From positions 220,001 to 284,000 of the forward strand of contig NZ_CP081155.1 of the NCBI RefSeq assembly GCF_025141175.1: a stretch of DNA of 64,000 nucleotides, written 5' to 3'. The translations under genes were made by a program, and so were the position numbers. Shown here in pieces: positions 8,381 to 15,794 of the stretch. The stretch is from Jannaschia sp. M317. Its GTDB lineage: Bacteria > Pseudomonadota > Alphaproteobacteria > Rhodobacterales > Rhodobacteraceae. Positions within the stretch are counted from its first letter, which is position 1. Every line of letters starts with the position of its first letter. Under the pieces are notes generated by a model, which saw only the letters and a list, made by a program, of their open reading frames with translations, had not been told where the DNA came from and searched no databases.

Positions 8381-9935
8381 AGCCCTCGGCCCGCACATCG
8401 TCCATGAACTGCTGCACCCTGGCCACCGCCGCGCCCTGCACCCGCAGGCCCAGTTTTGACCGCCGCCACAGCACGTCTTCGGCCGTGCGCGCCCATTCCC
8501 GTGACATCAGCCAGCGCACCTCTGCTCCGGTCAGGGTGCCGCCGAAATCGGGGCCCAGATCGTCCAGCGTCTTGGCATCGCCCAGCACATCGCGCGCTTC
8601 GGTGCCGTAGTGACGCACCAGCCGTCTGGCCCAGGTCGGCGACAGGAAGGGATAGTCCGTCTCCAACCCGGTCACCAAACGCTGCACGCCGTCGACGGGA
8701 AAATCCCCGCCCGGCAAAGGCGCGTCATGGGTCCAACCCCCCGATGCGGTCGGCAGATGCGCCTCGATCTTCTCCATCGCCGCTTCGGCCAGCTTGCGAT
8801 AGGTGGTGATCTTGCCGCCGAACACGTTGAGCACGGGGGCCCCCGCGTCATCGACCTTCAACACGTATTCCCGCGTCGCGGCGGTCGCCGAACTGGCCCC
8901 GTCATCATACAGCGGACGCACCCCGGAATAGGTCCAGACCACATCCGCATCGGTCAGGTCGCGCTTGAAATAGCCGTTGGCAAAGGCCAGCAGATAGGCC
9001 TGCTCTTCGGGGGTGCAGACGGGTTTCCGGTCGGGATCGTCATGTTCCGCGTCCGTGGTGCCGATCAACGTATAGTCGTCCTCGTAGGGGATCGCGAAGA
9101 TGATCCGACCGTCCGCGCCCTGGAAGAAGTAGCATTTCTCGTGGTCATACAGCCGCTTGGTCACGATGTGCGACCCGCGCACCAGGCGCACGCCTTCCTT
9201 GGCGTTGGACCGGACCACACCCTTGATGACCTCACCGACCCAGGGGCCGGAGGCGTTGACCAGCATCTTGGCCCGCACCTGGCCCGACCGCTCCCCTTCC
9301 AGGGTGACGATCCATTCGCCGCCGTCGCGCTCGGCGGACACGACGCGGGTGCGGACATGGATGTCGGCCCCGCGCGCCTGTGCGTCGCGGGCGTTCAACA
9401 CGACCAGACGCGAATCCTGCACCCAGGCGTCGGAGTATTCAAACGCCTTCTCGAACCGATCCTCCAGCGGCGTGCCTTCGGGCGTGCCGCGCAGGGAAAT
9501 CGTGCGCGCACCGGGCAGGTACTTCGACTTGGCCAGGCCGTCGTACAGTGCCAGGCCCGTGCGGATCAGCCAGTCGGGCCGCTTGCCCTTCAGCCAGGGC
9601 ATCACCGTGCCCAGCAGTTTGGACGTCGGCGTGCCCCCCTCGAACCGCATGTCCTTGGACAACGGCAGCACAAAGCGCATCGGCCAGGAGATGTGCGGCA
9701 TGTTCTTGAGCAGAACGTCCCGCTCCCGCAGGGCCTCGCGTACCAGGCGCACTTCCCAATACTCCAGATAGCGCAGCCCCCCGTGGAACAGCTTGGTCGA
9801 GGCCGAAGACGTCGCACCGGCGAGATCCCCCATTTCTGCCAGGCCGACGGTCAGACCCCGGCCCACCGCGTCGCGCGCAATGCCGCAGCCGTTGATGCCG
9901 CCGCCGATGACGAAAAGGTCGTAGGATTCGCGCAT
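8367..9935 (-). CDS. glpD: Aerobic glycerol-3-phosphate dehydrogenase
   Basis: FAD enzyme that oxidises sn-glycerol 3-phosphate to dihydroxyacetone phosphate and passes electrons to quinone at the inner membrane. The 522 residues match the family. The N-terminal dinucleotide motif is GGGINGCGIARDA (about 11-23), followed by the GlpD signature SSASTKLFHGGLRYLE (about 42-57). The ATG at 9935 gives the canonical start MRESYDLFVIGGG; an upstream in-frame extension is discarded. Divergent from glpR across 91 bases, which is the expected control arrangement. The glycerol kinase gene is 17 kb away in this window. Confidence 0.95.
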   Translation of the reverse strand: MRESYDLFVIGGGINGCGIARDAVGRGLTVGLAEMGDLAGATSSASTKLFHGGLRYLEYWEVRLVREALRERDVLLKNMPHISWPMRFVLPLSKDMRFEGGTPTSKLLGTVMPWLKGKRPDWLIRTGLALYDGLAKSKYLPGARTISLRGTPEGTPLEDRFEKAFEYSDAWVQDSRLVVLNARDAQARGADIHVRTRVVSAERDGGEWIVTLEGERSGQVRAKMLVNASGPWVGEVIKGVVRSNAKEGVRLVRGSHIVTKRLYDHEKCYFFQGADGRIIFAIPYEDDYTLIGTTDAEHDDPDRKPVCTPEEQAYLLAFANGYFKRDLTDADVVWTYSGVRPLYDDGASSATAATREYVLKVDDAGAPVLNVFGGKITTYRKLAEAAMEKIEAHLPTASGGWTHDAPLPGGDFPVDGVQRLVTGLETDYPFLSPTWARRLVRHYGTEARDVLGDAKTLDDLGPDFGGTLTGAEVRWLMSREWARTAEDVLWRRSKLGLRVQGAAVARVQQFMDDVRAEGSGAA

Positions 9936-9949
9936 GAGAGCCTCCAAAA

Positions 9950-9974
9950 CGAAAACAAGCGAACATTTACGCTT
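9950..9974. promoter_or_regulatory. Candidate GlpR operator between glpD and glpR
   Basis: The glpD/glpR gap holds two similar half-sites ten bases apart, CGAAAACA (9950-9957) and CGAACATT (9960-9967), and an inverted repeat AAGCG/CGCTT with an eight-base spacer (9957-9974). CGAACA-type half-sites are what E. coli GlpR recognises, so a GlpR site is a fair inference. Confidence 0.5.
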
Positions 9975-10026
9975 TCCTTTTGGCGCGCGCAATGATTCAA
10001 TTCAGGGACAAACGCCCGAGGCCCGT

Positions 10027-10773
10027 ATGAGTTTCCGCCACCCCCAAATCCTTGACATCGCCCGGCGCGACGGGCGCGTGACGGTGGACGGTCTGGCCGA
10101 GGCCCTGGGCGTCACCGTGCAGACCATACGCCGCGACCTGAGCGAGCTGGCCGATGCGGGTCGGCTCTCGCGGGTTCATGGCGGTGCCGTTCTGCCCTCC
10201 GGCGTCAGCAACATCGGCTATGCCGACCGCCGCGCCCTCGGGGCGGAGGTCAAGGCCGCCATCGCCACCCGCGCCGCCGCGCTGATCCCGGACCGCGCGT
10301 CGGTCTTTCTCAACATCGGCACCACGACCGAGGCCGTGGCCCACGCCCTGCGCGGTCACACCGGCCTGATGGTGGTGACCAACAACCTGAACGTGGCCAC
10401 GACGCTGGCGGAAACCGACGCCGAGGTCATCGTGACCGGTGGCACGTTGCGTCGTGCAGACGGCGGGCTGGTCGGCCCAATGGCCGCGGCGGCGGTGGAC
10501 CGCTTCAAGGTCGACGTGGCGGTGATCGGCTGCTCGGCGCTCGATGCCGAAGGTGACCTCCTCGACTACGATCCCGGAGAAGTGGAAGTCGCCCGCGCCA
10601 TCCTGCGCCAATCGCGCCGCACCGTCCTGGTCGCCGACGCATCGAAACTGACGCGCAAGGCCCCCGTCCGGATCGCGTCGCTGTCACAGATCGACACCTG
10701 GATCACCGACGCGCTGCCCGACCCGCTGGCCGAAAAATGCGCTGCCTGGGGCACCGAAGTGCTGCACCCGTAG
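10027..10773 (+). CDS. glpR: DeoR-family repressor of glycerol 3-phosphate genes
   Basis: A 248-residue DeoR-type regulator. The helix-turn-helix is at about 5-55 (RVTVDGLAEALGVTVQTIRR), followed by a sugar-phosphate isomerase-like sensor domain with NIGTTTEAVAHAL, TNNLNVATTLAE, VTGGTLRR and the C-terminal VADASKLTR. The typical length and the divergent glpD support the GlpR assignment; glycerol 3-phosphate would be the inducer. ATG at 10027 begins directly before the domain. The TAG stop is part of a dispersed hairpin repeat. Confidence 0.88.
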   Translation: MSFRHPQILDIARRDGRVTVDGLAEALGVTVQTIRRDLSELADAGRLSRVHGGAVLPSGVSNIGYADRRALGAEVKAAIATRAAALIPDRASVFLNIGTTTEAVAHALRGHTGLMVVTNNLNVATTLAETDAEVIVTGGTLRRADGGLVGPMAAAAVDRFKVDVAVIGCSALDAEGDLLDYDPGEVEVARAILRQSRRTVLVADASKLTRKAPVRIASLSQIDTWITDALPDPLAEKCAAWGTEVLHP

Positions 10774-10797
10774 GGCGCATTTCCAATGCGCCGCCCC
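10768..10797 (+). repeat. Stop-codon hairpin repeat, copy 3 (variant)
   Basis: CCCGTAGGGCGCATT, loop TCC, AATGCGCCGCCC. It includes the TAG stop of glpR and sits between convergent glpR and puuD. The inner stem differs from the other copies but keeps base pairing. Confidence 0.55.
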
Positions 10798-10860
10798 GGC
10801 CCGACGGGTTTCCCCCAAACCGTACAAACCGCCGCCGGGTTTACCCCCAAAACGTGAAAA

Positions 10861-12087
10861 TCAGCCGTCGCGCCCGGCCCGGTACCAACGGATCAAAGCC
10901 AAGCGATCCTCCTCGGCCATGCGCCCCATGATCGCCGGCGGCATCGCGTGGCTGACGCCCGCCTGCAGATAGATGCGCTTGGCGTGATGGGCGATGTCGG
11001 CCTCGGTTTCCAGATGCACGCCCTTGGGCGCCCAGCGCAGATTGCCCCAGACCGGTTCCCGCGCGTGACACATGGAACAATTGCCCAGCACGACATCGGA
11101 TGCCGCCCCAAAGCCTTCGGCGCTTGCAAACCGTTGCTCTGAAACGGTTAACTGCCGGGCTTCGGAGTCCTCGTAGGTGTCGAACAGGGGGGCCGTGGAC
11201 AGCCACATCAGCACCACAAAAATCACCGCCGTCGCGCCCAGCGTCCACCATGGCAGCGGCTTGCGCAGATGCATGGTGTTGAAGAAATGCCGGATGGTCA
11301 CCCCCATCAGGAACACCAGCGCAGCGATGATCCAGGCGTTGTCGGTGCCCGTGGCCAGCGGGTAATGATTTGACAACATGAGGAAAATAACCGGCAACGT
11401 CAGATAGTTGTTATGCGTCGACCGTAGTTTCGCAATCGCTCCATACTTGGCATCGGGCACCCGGCCCGCCTTCAGGTCCGCGACCACGATCCGCTGGTTG
11501 GGCATGATGATGAAGAACACGTTTCCCGACATGATCGTCGCCGTCATCGCCCCCAGGTGCAGAAGGGCCGCGCGTCCGGTAAACACGTGATTCAACGCCC
11601 AAGACATCACCACGATGCCGGCAAACAGCACCAGCATCACCGCCGTTGGATTGCTTTTGAGCGGTGACCGGCAAAGCGCGTCATACCCCAGCCACCCGAC
11701 AACCAGGAACGCCGCCGACACGGCGATCCCCTGCCAGACCGCAAGGTCCGCCTTGCCGGGGTCCAGCAGAAACAGCTCTGCCCCGGACCAGTAGACCACC
11801 GCCAGCAACGCGGCACCCGACAGCCAGGTGGCATAGCTTTCCCATTTGAACCAGGTCAGATGCTCCGGCATCGCCGCGGGTGCCACCAAGTACTTCTGAA
11901 TATGGTAGAATCCGCCGCCGTGGACCTGCCATTCCTCGCCGTCGGCAGGACCGGGGATGGAGCGGTTCAGACCCAGATCCAGCGCGATGAAATAGAACGA
12001 CGACCCGATCCAGGCCACCGCGGTGATGACATGGGTCCAACGGACGGCGAATTCGATCCAGTCCCAGAATATCGCAAGGTCGTGCAT
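10861..12087 (-). CDS. puuD: Membrane urate oxidase with C-terminal cytochrome c domain
   Basis: Oxidises urate to 5-hydroxyisourate and passes electrons to its own haem c rather than to oxygen directly; inner membrane. Residues 1-300 hold about eight hydrophobic segments with conserved His residues (such as RWTHVITAVAWIGSSFYF near 16-33 and RSTHNNYLTLP near 222). The last 90 residues are a periplasmic cytochrome c with CSMCH at 337-341 and a likely axial Met in HAMPP near 385. The 408-residue length matches the characterised Agrobacterium PuuD family. Last gene of a minus-strand purine operon, directly after the uraH and microprotein genes; an AGGA ribosome site precedes the ATG. Confidence 0.92.
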   Translation of the reverse strand: MHDLAIFWDWIEFAVRWTHVITAVAWIGSSFYFIALDLGLNRSIPGPADGEEWQVHGGGFYHIQKYLVAPAAMPEHLTWFKWESYATWLSGAALLAVVYWSGAELFLLDPGKADLAVWQGIAVSAAFLVVGWLGYDALCRSPLKSNPTAVMLVLFAGIVVMSWALNHVFTGRAALLHLGAMTATIMSGNVFFIIMPNQRIVVADLKAGRVPDAKYGAIAKLRSTHNNYLTLPVIFLMLSNHYPLATGTDNAWIIAALVFLMGVTIRHFFNTMHLRKPLPWWTLGATAVIFVVLMWLSTAPLFDTYEDSEARQLTVSEQRFASAEGFGAASDVVLGNCSMCHAREPVWGNLRWAPKGVHLETEADIAHHAKRIYLQAGVSHAMPPAIMGRMAEEDRLALIRWYRAGRDG

Positions 12088-12139
12088 GTGTGTTCCTGTC
12101 GAAAAGCCTTGGCGACGGTCTCATGCCGCCTCGCCGGGA

Positions 12140-12220
12140 TCAACTGCCCCACATCACCCAAAACAGAAAGACAAGGCCCAGAACCAGCAAGGCCACGGCC
12201 CGGAATCCGCGCCCCTGCAA
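12140..12220 (-). CDS. Candidate 26-residue membrane microprotein between uraH and puuD
   Basis: Starting at a TTG three bases after the uraH stop codon, the frame encodes MQGRGFRAV followed by a hydrophobic stretch ALLVLGLVFLFWVMW and a GS end. That is one transmembrane helix with a positively charged N-terminus. A GGAG sequence in the last codons of uraH sits 7 bases before the TTG, so translation could be coupled to uraH. Its stop lies 52 bases before the puuD ATG. I know no named family for it. Position inside the operon suggests a partner of the PuuD membrane protein. Short length means chance cannot be excluded. Confidence 0.55.
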   Translation of the reverse strand: MQGRGFRAVALLVLGLVFLFWVMWGS

Positions 12221-12223
12221 CCG

Positions 12224-12577
12224 TCAGCTCCCGCGGTAAGTCGAATAAGCGTAGGGGCTTAGCAGCAAGGGCACGTGATAATGCATATCCTCGGACAGGC
12301 CGAACCGCAGCGGGATGTCGTCCAGGAACAGGATCTCACCATCGACCAGACCTTCGGCGCGCAGCCAGGGACCTGCATGAAAAATCAGCTCATAATTGCC
12401 GGGCTCGAACGCATCCTGCCCAAGGATTGGTGCGTCTGTGCGCCCGTCGGCATTGGTCATCGCCTCTGCAATCGTCTCGCGCCCCTCGGGCGTGAGACGC
12501 ACAAGCGTCACGGCCAGCCCCGCCGCCGGTCGCCCGCGCGCGGTGTCCAGAACATGCGTCGTCAGATAGCCAGCCAT
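12224..12577 (-). CDS. uraH: 5-hydroxyisourate hydrolase (transthyretin-like)
   Basis: Hydrolyses 5-hydroxyisourate, the product of PuuD, to OHCU. The 117 residues have the transthyretin-related layout: N-terminal LTTHVLDTARGRPA with catalytic His8, internal Arg residues, and the family-defining C-terminus ending YRGS preceded by MHYHVPLLLSPYAYS. No periplasmic signal is present, so it acts in the cytoplasm. It follows allE by 34 bases and precedes a tiny membrane ORF and puuD, consistent with one operon. Confidence 0.96.
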   Translation of the reverse strand: MAGYLTTHVLDTARGRPAAGLAVTLVRLTPEGRETIAEAMTNADGRTDAPILGQDAFEPGNYELIFHAGPWLRAEGLVDGEILFLDDIPLRFGLSEDMHYHVPLLLSPYAYSTYRGS

Positions 12578-12585
12578 GGTGCGAC

Positions 12586-12619
12586 CCCCTGTTTCTTCTC
12601 GGCAAAAATACTCAAATCC
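12586..12619 (+). repeat. Dispersed AAATA-type intergenic motif, divergent copy
   Basis: CCCCCTGTTTCTTCTCGGCA followed by AAAATACTCAAATCC, in the gap between allE and uraH. It resembles the motif seen at 28424, 29849, 40871, 51917 and 52083 but lacks the TGCA end, so it is the weakest member. Confidence 0.35.
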
Positions 12620-13415
12620 CCGCGCTCAACCGAGCATGGCGATTGACGTCCTTGTACAGCAGATAGCGAAACGGCCCCGGCCCGCCCGCATAGCAGGCCT
12701 GCGGGCAGAAGGCGCGCAGCCACATGAAGTCGCCGGCCTCGACCTCGACCCAATCGCGGTTGAGCTTGTAGACCGCCTTGCCTTCCAGCACGAAAAGTCC
12801 GTGTTCCATGACGTGGGTTTCTTCGAACGGAATCGTGCCGCCGGGCTGAAAGGTGACGACATTGACATGGAAGTCGTGCGCCGTGTCCTCGGGCGAGACA
12901 AAGCGCGTCGTGGCCCAACGTCCTTCGGTGTCCGGCATGGCAACGGTGGTGGCCTGCGCCTCGGTCGTCACGAAGGACGCGGGCGGTGTCACCCCCGCAG
13001 CCGGGGTCCAGCGTTTGCGGACCCAGTGAAACAAGGCACCTTCGACCGAATGCAAGGACCAGTCAGCGCCCGCCGCGACATAGGCGTATCCGCCCGCCTC
13101 CAACCGATGCGTGGCACCGTCCAGCGTCAGATCCAGCGCGCCTTCGGTAACATAGATCACGGATTGCGCGGCGCGGTCCTCCTCGGGGGTGGGGCTGCCG
13201 CCGCCGGGGGCCAACTCTACCAGGTATTGCGAGAACGTCTCGGCAAAGCCGGACAGGGGGCGGGCCAGAACCCACATGCGCATCCCCTGCCAACCCGGCA
13301 GATAGGATGTCACGATATCGGACTGACAGGTCCGGGGGATGACCGCGTAGGCCTCTGTAAAGACGGCGCGCCCGGTCATGAGGGCGCTTTGCGGGGGTAG
13401 ACCTCCAGGTCTCAT
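12612..13415 (-). CDS. allE: (S)-ureidoglycine aminohydrolase
   Basis: Cleaves (S)-ureidoglycine to ureidoglycolate and ammonia, downstream of allantoate in purine breakdown. The 267-residue protein has two cupin halves; the C-terminal half carries the manganese site (ETHVMEHGLFVLEGKAVYKLN, about 196-216) and ends with the family pattern WLRAFCPQACYAGG and YLLYKDVNRH. The start ATG overlaps the upstream dioxygenase stop by four bases, with GGAG six bases before it; a TTG 12 bases upstream is less likely. Members are sometimes labelled bifunctional allantoicase; only the cupin protein is seen here. Confidence 0.9.
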   Translation of the reverse strand: MRPGGLPPQSALMTGRAVFTEAYAVIPRTCQSDIVTSYLPGWQGMRMWVLARPLSGFAETFSQYLVELAPGGGSPTPEEDRAAQSVIYVTEGALDLTLDGATHRLEAGGYAYVAAGADWSLHSVEGALFHWVRKRWTPAAGVTPPASFVTTEAQATTVAMPDTEGRWATTRFVSPEDTAHDFHVNVVTFQPGGTIPFEETHVMEHGLFVLEGKAVYKLNRDWVEVEAGDFMWLRAFCPQACYAGGPGPFRYLLYKDVNRHARLSAGI

Positions 13416-14200
13416 TGACGACTCCAAACGGTGGGGAACCAGTCTTCGCGCAGGCGGTCCCCGGATTGCATTCCATGTCCCGGAAAGGGCGGTGAGGTCG
13501 GGCCGGGCCGCGCGACGACGCGCGCGTCATCCCCCACGAAGCGCAGCGAAAACGCGCGCCGCCGGGCCGACGTGGTATTGCCCCGCGCGCCGTGCAGCGT
13601 ATCGAAGGAAAAAGCCACGGCATCGCCGGGCGCCATGTCCCACTCCAACACGGGCATGCCTTCGGCGTCGGGGTCGGGCACGGGACGGTAATCGCCAGGG
13701 AAGAACGCCTGCTGCGACACCCATCGGGTCGGCAGAACGGGTCGGTCCCAAAGGTGGCTGCCCGCGACCAGCCGCAGGGTCGCATCGCCCACCGGATCAA
13801 GCGGCACCCAAAAACTGACCGTCTGGCTGCCGCCAACGAAGTAATAGGGCCCGTCCTGATGCCAGGGGGTCGCGCGGGACGTCCCCGGTTCCTTGACCAG
13901 CACATGATCGTGGAACAATTGCACGCGGTCTGATTGCATCAACGCCGCGGCGGCCCCGGCGATGGCCGGGTCGCGGGCGGCGGCCTCCATGGCTGGGAAC
14001 CGGTGCCAATTGACATAGTCGTCAAAGAACCGGCCCGCCTCGCCCATGAGAGTGTTTTCGGCGGCATGCGGACCCGGGGCCGCCATGTTGTCGGCCAAAG
14101 CGGAGCGCAGGGCTTCGACATGCCCGGCGAACAACCCGCGCAGAACGACGGCCCCATCGCGGGCAAAGGCGTCGATCATGTCGGGGGCAAGCTGCGTCAT
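13412..14200 (-). CDS. Phytanoyl-CoA dioxygenase (PhyH) family protein in the purine operon
   Basis: A 262-residue Fe(II)/2-oxoglutarate dioxygenase. The iron ligands are visible: HQD at 114-116 (His114, Asp116) and the distal His203 in TLHGARGN, with Arg residues near 213-220 that would bind 2-oxoglutarate. Substrate unknown. It is the first gene of the minus-strand operon and its stop overlaps the allE start (ATGA), so it is translated together with the urate-pathway enzymes. An oxidation of a purine or ureide, or salvage of an N-alkylated purine, would fit but is inference. The start chosen has a GAAGGGGA ribosome site just before it. Confidence 0.82.
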   Translation of the reverse strand: MTQLAPDMIDAFARDGAVVLRGLFAGHVEALRSALADNMAAPGPHAAENTLMGEAGRFFDDYVNWHRFPAMEAAARDPAIAGAAAALMQSDRVQLFHDHVLVKEPGTSRATPWHQDGPYYFVGGSQTVSFWVPLDPVGDATLRLVAGSHLWDRPVLPTRWVSQQAFFPGDYRPVPDPDAEGMPVLEWDMAPGDAVAFSFDTLHGARGNTTSARRRAFSLRFVGDDARVVARPGPTSPPFPGHGMQSGDRLREDWFPTVWSRQ

Positions 14201-14302
14201 TCCCCTTCCCTGCCGGAACTGCGACATCGCGTCCAGTCCGGTCGCGGTGGTGCTGCATGTCTCCGGACCATATGCCTGCGGAATGACCAGAACGGAGAGC
14301 CG

Positions 14303-14971
14303 ATGCCCCTGCCCGAGTCCTTTCGCCCTGAAGCGGTCGTTTTCGACCTGGACGGCACCCTGATCGACAGCGCCGGCAGCTTGCATGCCGCTGCCGCCGC
14401 CATGATGCGCGAATTGGGATTGCCGGAGCCGGACTTGCCCACGGTCACCGGCTTTGTCGGCAATGGTGTGCCGCGCCTGGTGGAGCACTGCCTGGCCTGG
14501 GCCGGAGCAACAGGCAGGCAGGCCGACGGGTTGGCCGTGTTCCGCCAGATCTATGACGCCGATCCCGTGACAGGCGTGGTAGTCTTCGATGGGGCCCGGA
14601 TGGTGCTGGAGACGCTGGTGGCGGAGGGTCTGATGATCGGCCTCTGCACGAACAAGCCAGAGGCACCGACCCGGACCCTGCTGGCAGCGCTGGACCTGCC
14701 ACGGTTCGATGCGGTTGCGGGCGGGGACACGCTGCCACACCGAAAACCCGCGCCAGAGCCGCTTTGGCATGTTCTCTCGGATCTGGGTGTTTCCGTGGAC
14801 CGGGCGCTATTCGTGGGCGATTCGTCCGTGGATGCGCAGACGGCCCATGCAGCAGGCGTGGCCTATGTTCACGTGCCCAGCGGATACGGTCACGGCATCG
14901 GGCCGGATGCCGACGTGACGTTGTCGCATCTCAGCGATCTGATTGCGGTGGTTAGGAACATTCGCAGCTAG
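14303..14971 (+). CDS. gph: HAD-superfamily phosphatase, phosphoglycolate phosphatase-like
   Basis: A 222-residue HAD hydrolase. Motif I is DLDGT with nucleophile Asp15 and Asp17, motif II is LCTNKPEAP, motif III the Lys in HRKPAPEPL, and motif IV GDSSVDAQTA. A helical cap of the Gph type lies between motifs I and II. Removal of phosphate from 2-phosphoglycolate is the usual role of this subgroup. Divergent from the purine operon with 102 bases between; a weak GGAGAG ribosome site precedes the ATG. No CbbX or rubisco genes are near, so the exact substrate is an inference. Confidence 0.82.
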   Translation: MPLPESFRPEAVVFDLDGTLIDSAGSLHAAAAAMMRELGLPEPDLPTVTGFVGNGVPRLVEHCLAWAGATGRQADGLAVFRQIYDADPVTGVVVFDGARMVLETLVAEGLMIGLCTNKPEAPTRTLLAALDLPRFDAVAGGDTLPHRKPAPEPLWHVLSDLGVSVDRALFVGDSSVDAQTAHAAGVAYVHVPSGYGHGIGPDADVTLSHLSDLIAVVRNIRS

Positions 14972-15032
14972 ACATTTCCAACGAATCACCCATGTGGCAT
15001 GATGATCCCGTAGAAACGTTGGGGGCGCGCGG

Positions 15033-15530
15033 TTGCGCCAGAGACCGGGATACAGGTCGATTCGGAAGATGGCAAAGTTCAAGGAACAGATTGCGGCCAT
15101 GCCGCTGCGGTGGCACGACGGCGACGTCGAGGTCCTCATGGTGACGTCCCGCGACACCGGTCGCTGGGTCGTGCCCAAGGGCTGGACCATGAAAGACGTG
15201 AAGCCCTGGGCCGCAGCCGCCATCGAGGCGATGGAAGAGGCCGGCGTCAAAGGGCACATCGCGCGCGAGGTGTTTGGCACCTACCACTACGACAAGGTGC
15301 TCGATGACGCCAAAACCGTCGCGTGCCGTGTTCAGGTCTACCCGATGATCGTCGACGAAGAGCGTGACAAGTGGAAGGAAAAGGCCGAACGCACCCGCCG
15401 TTGGTTCCCCGTCGGCGAAGCTGCGGACCTGGTCGACGAAGAGGAGCTGTCACAGCTTTTGAAAACGCTGGTCAGCAAACCAAAAAAGACCCCTGTGGCG
15501 GGGCCTTTGCTACGCCGGGCGGCGTCCTGA
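15033..15530 (+). CDS. Nudix hydrolase, diphosphoinositol/dinucleoside type
   Basis: A 165-residue protein (TTG start) or 153 residues if the internal ATG at 15069 is used. The TTG has a GGGG sequence upstream; the ATG has GGAAG too close to it, so the TTG is favoured weakly. The fold is shown by VEVLMVTSRDTGRWVVPKGW and the Nudix helix AIEAMEEAGV. In the strict signature the first Glu and the Arg of REUXEE are replaced by Val and Ile, while the metal-binding EXXEE core is kept; this is common in the DIPP-like group. Substrate unknown. It converges on a 47-residue gene. Confidence 0.78.
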   Translation: MRQRPGYRSIRKMAKFKEQIAAMPLRWHDGDVEVLMVTSRDTGRWVVPKGWTMKDVKPWAAAAIEAMEEAGVKGHIAREVFGTYHYDKVLDDAKTVACRVQVYPMIVDEERDKWKEKAERTRRWFPVGEAADLVDEEELSQLLKTLVSKPKKTPVAGPLLRRAAS

Positions 15531-15545
15531 CAGATCAGATCGTCG

Positions 15546-15689
15546 TCAGCGGCGGGGATCACGCGGATCGTTGCGCACAGGAATGGGGATCGCGTCGGGC
15601 TGCGGGGCTAGTGCCCCGATCAGATCGGCCATGCGATCCTTCAGGATGTCGGTCAGCTTGTCGAGCGGTCCGCGCGTATCAGCCATCAT
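15546..15689 (-). CDS. Small acidic-amphipathic hypothetical protein, 47 residues
   Basis: An open frame with two tandem ATG codons and a strong AGGAAAGGGAG ribosome site. The product begins MMADTRGPLDKLTDILKDRM, continues with a helix ADLIGALAP and ends in a basic proline-rich tail (NDPRDPRR). The first half is a good amphipathic helix. It lies in the gap between the Nudix stop and the DsbD-like gene. The ribosome site, the third-position G/C bias and the helix pattern support it; I recognise no family. Confidence 0.6.
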   Translation of the reverse strand: MMADTRGPLDKLTDILKDRMADLIGALAPQPDAIPIPVRNDPRDPRR

Positions 15690-15794
15690 GAACTCCCTTT
15701 CCTGTCTCAAAGTTGGAGCGATCGGCCCCCGGCTTCAAGGGGAGATTGCAAAAAGGCGGAATTCCGCCTGCAATTTGAGGAATAATCGCGCCGT

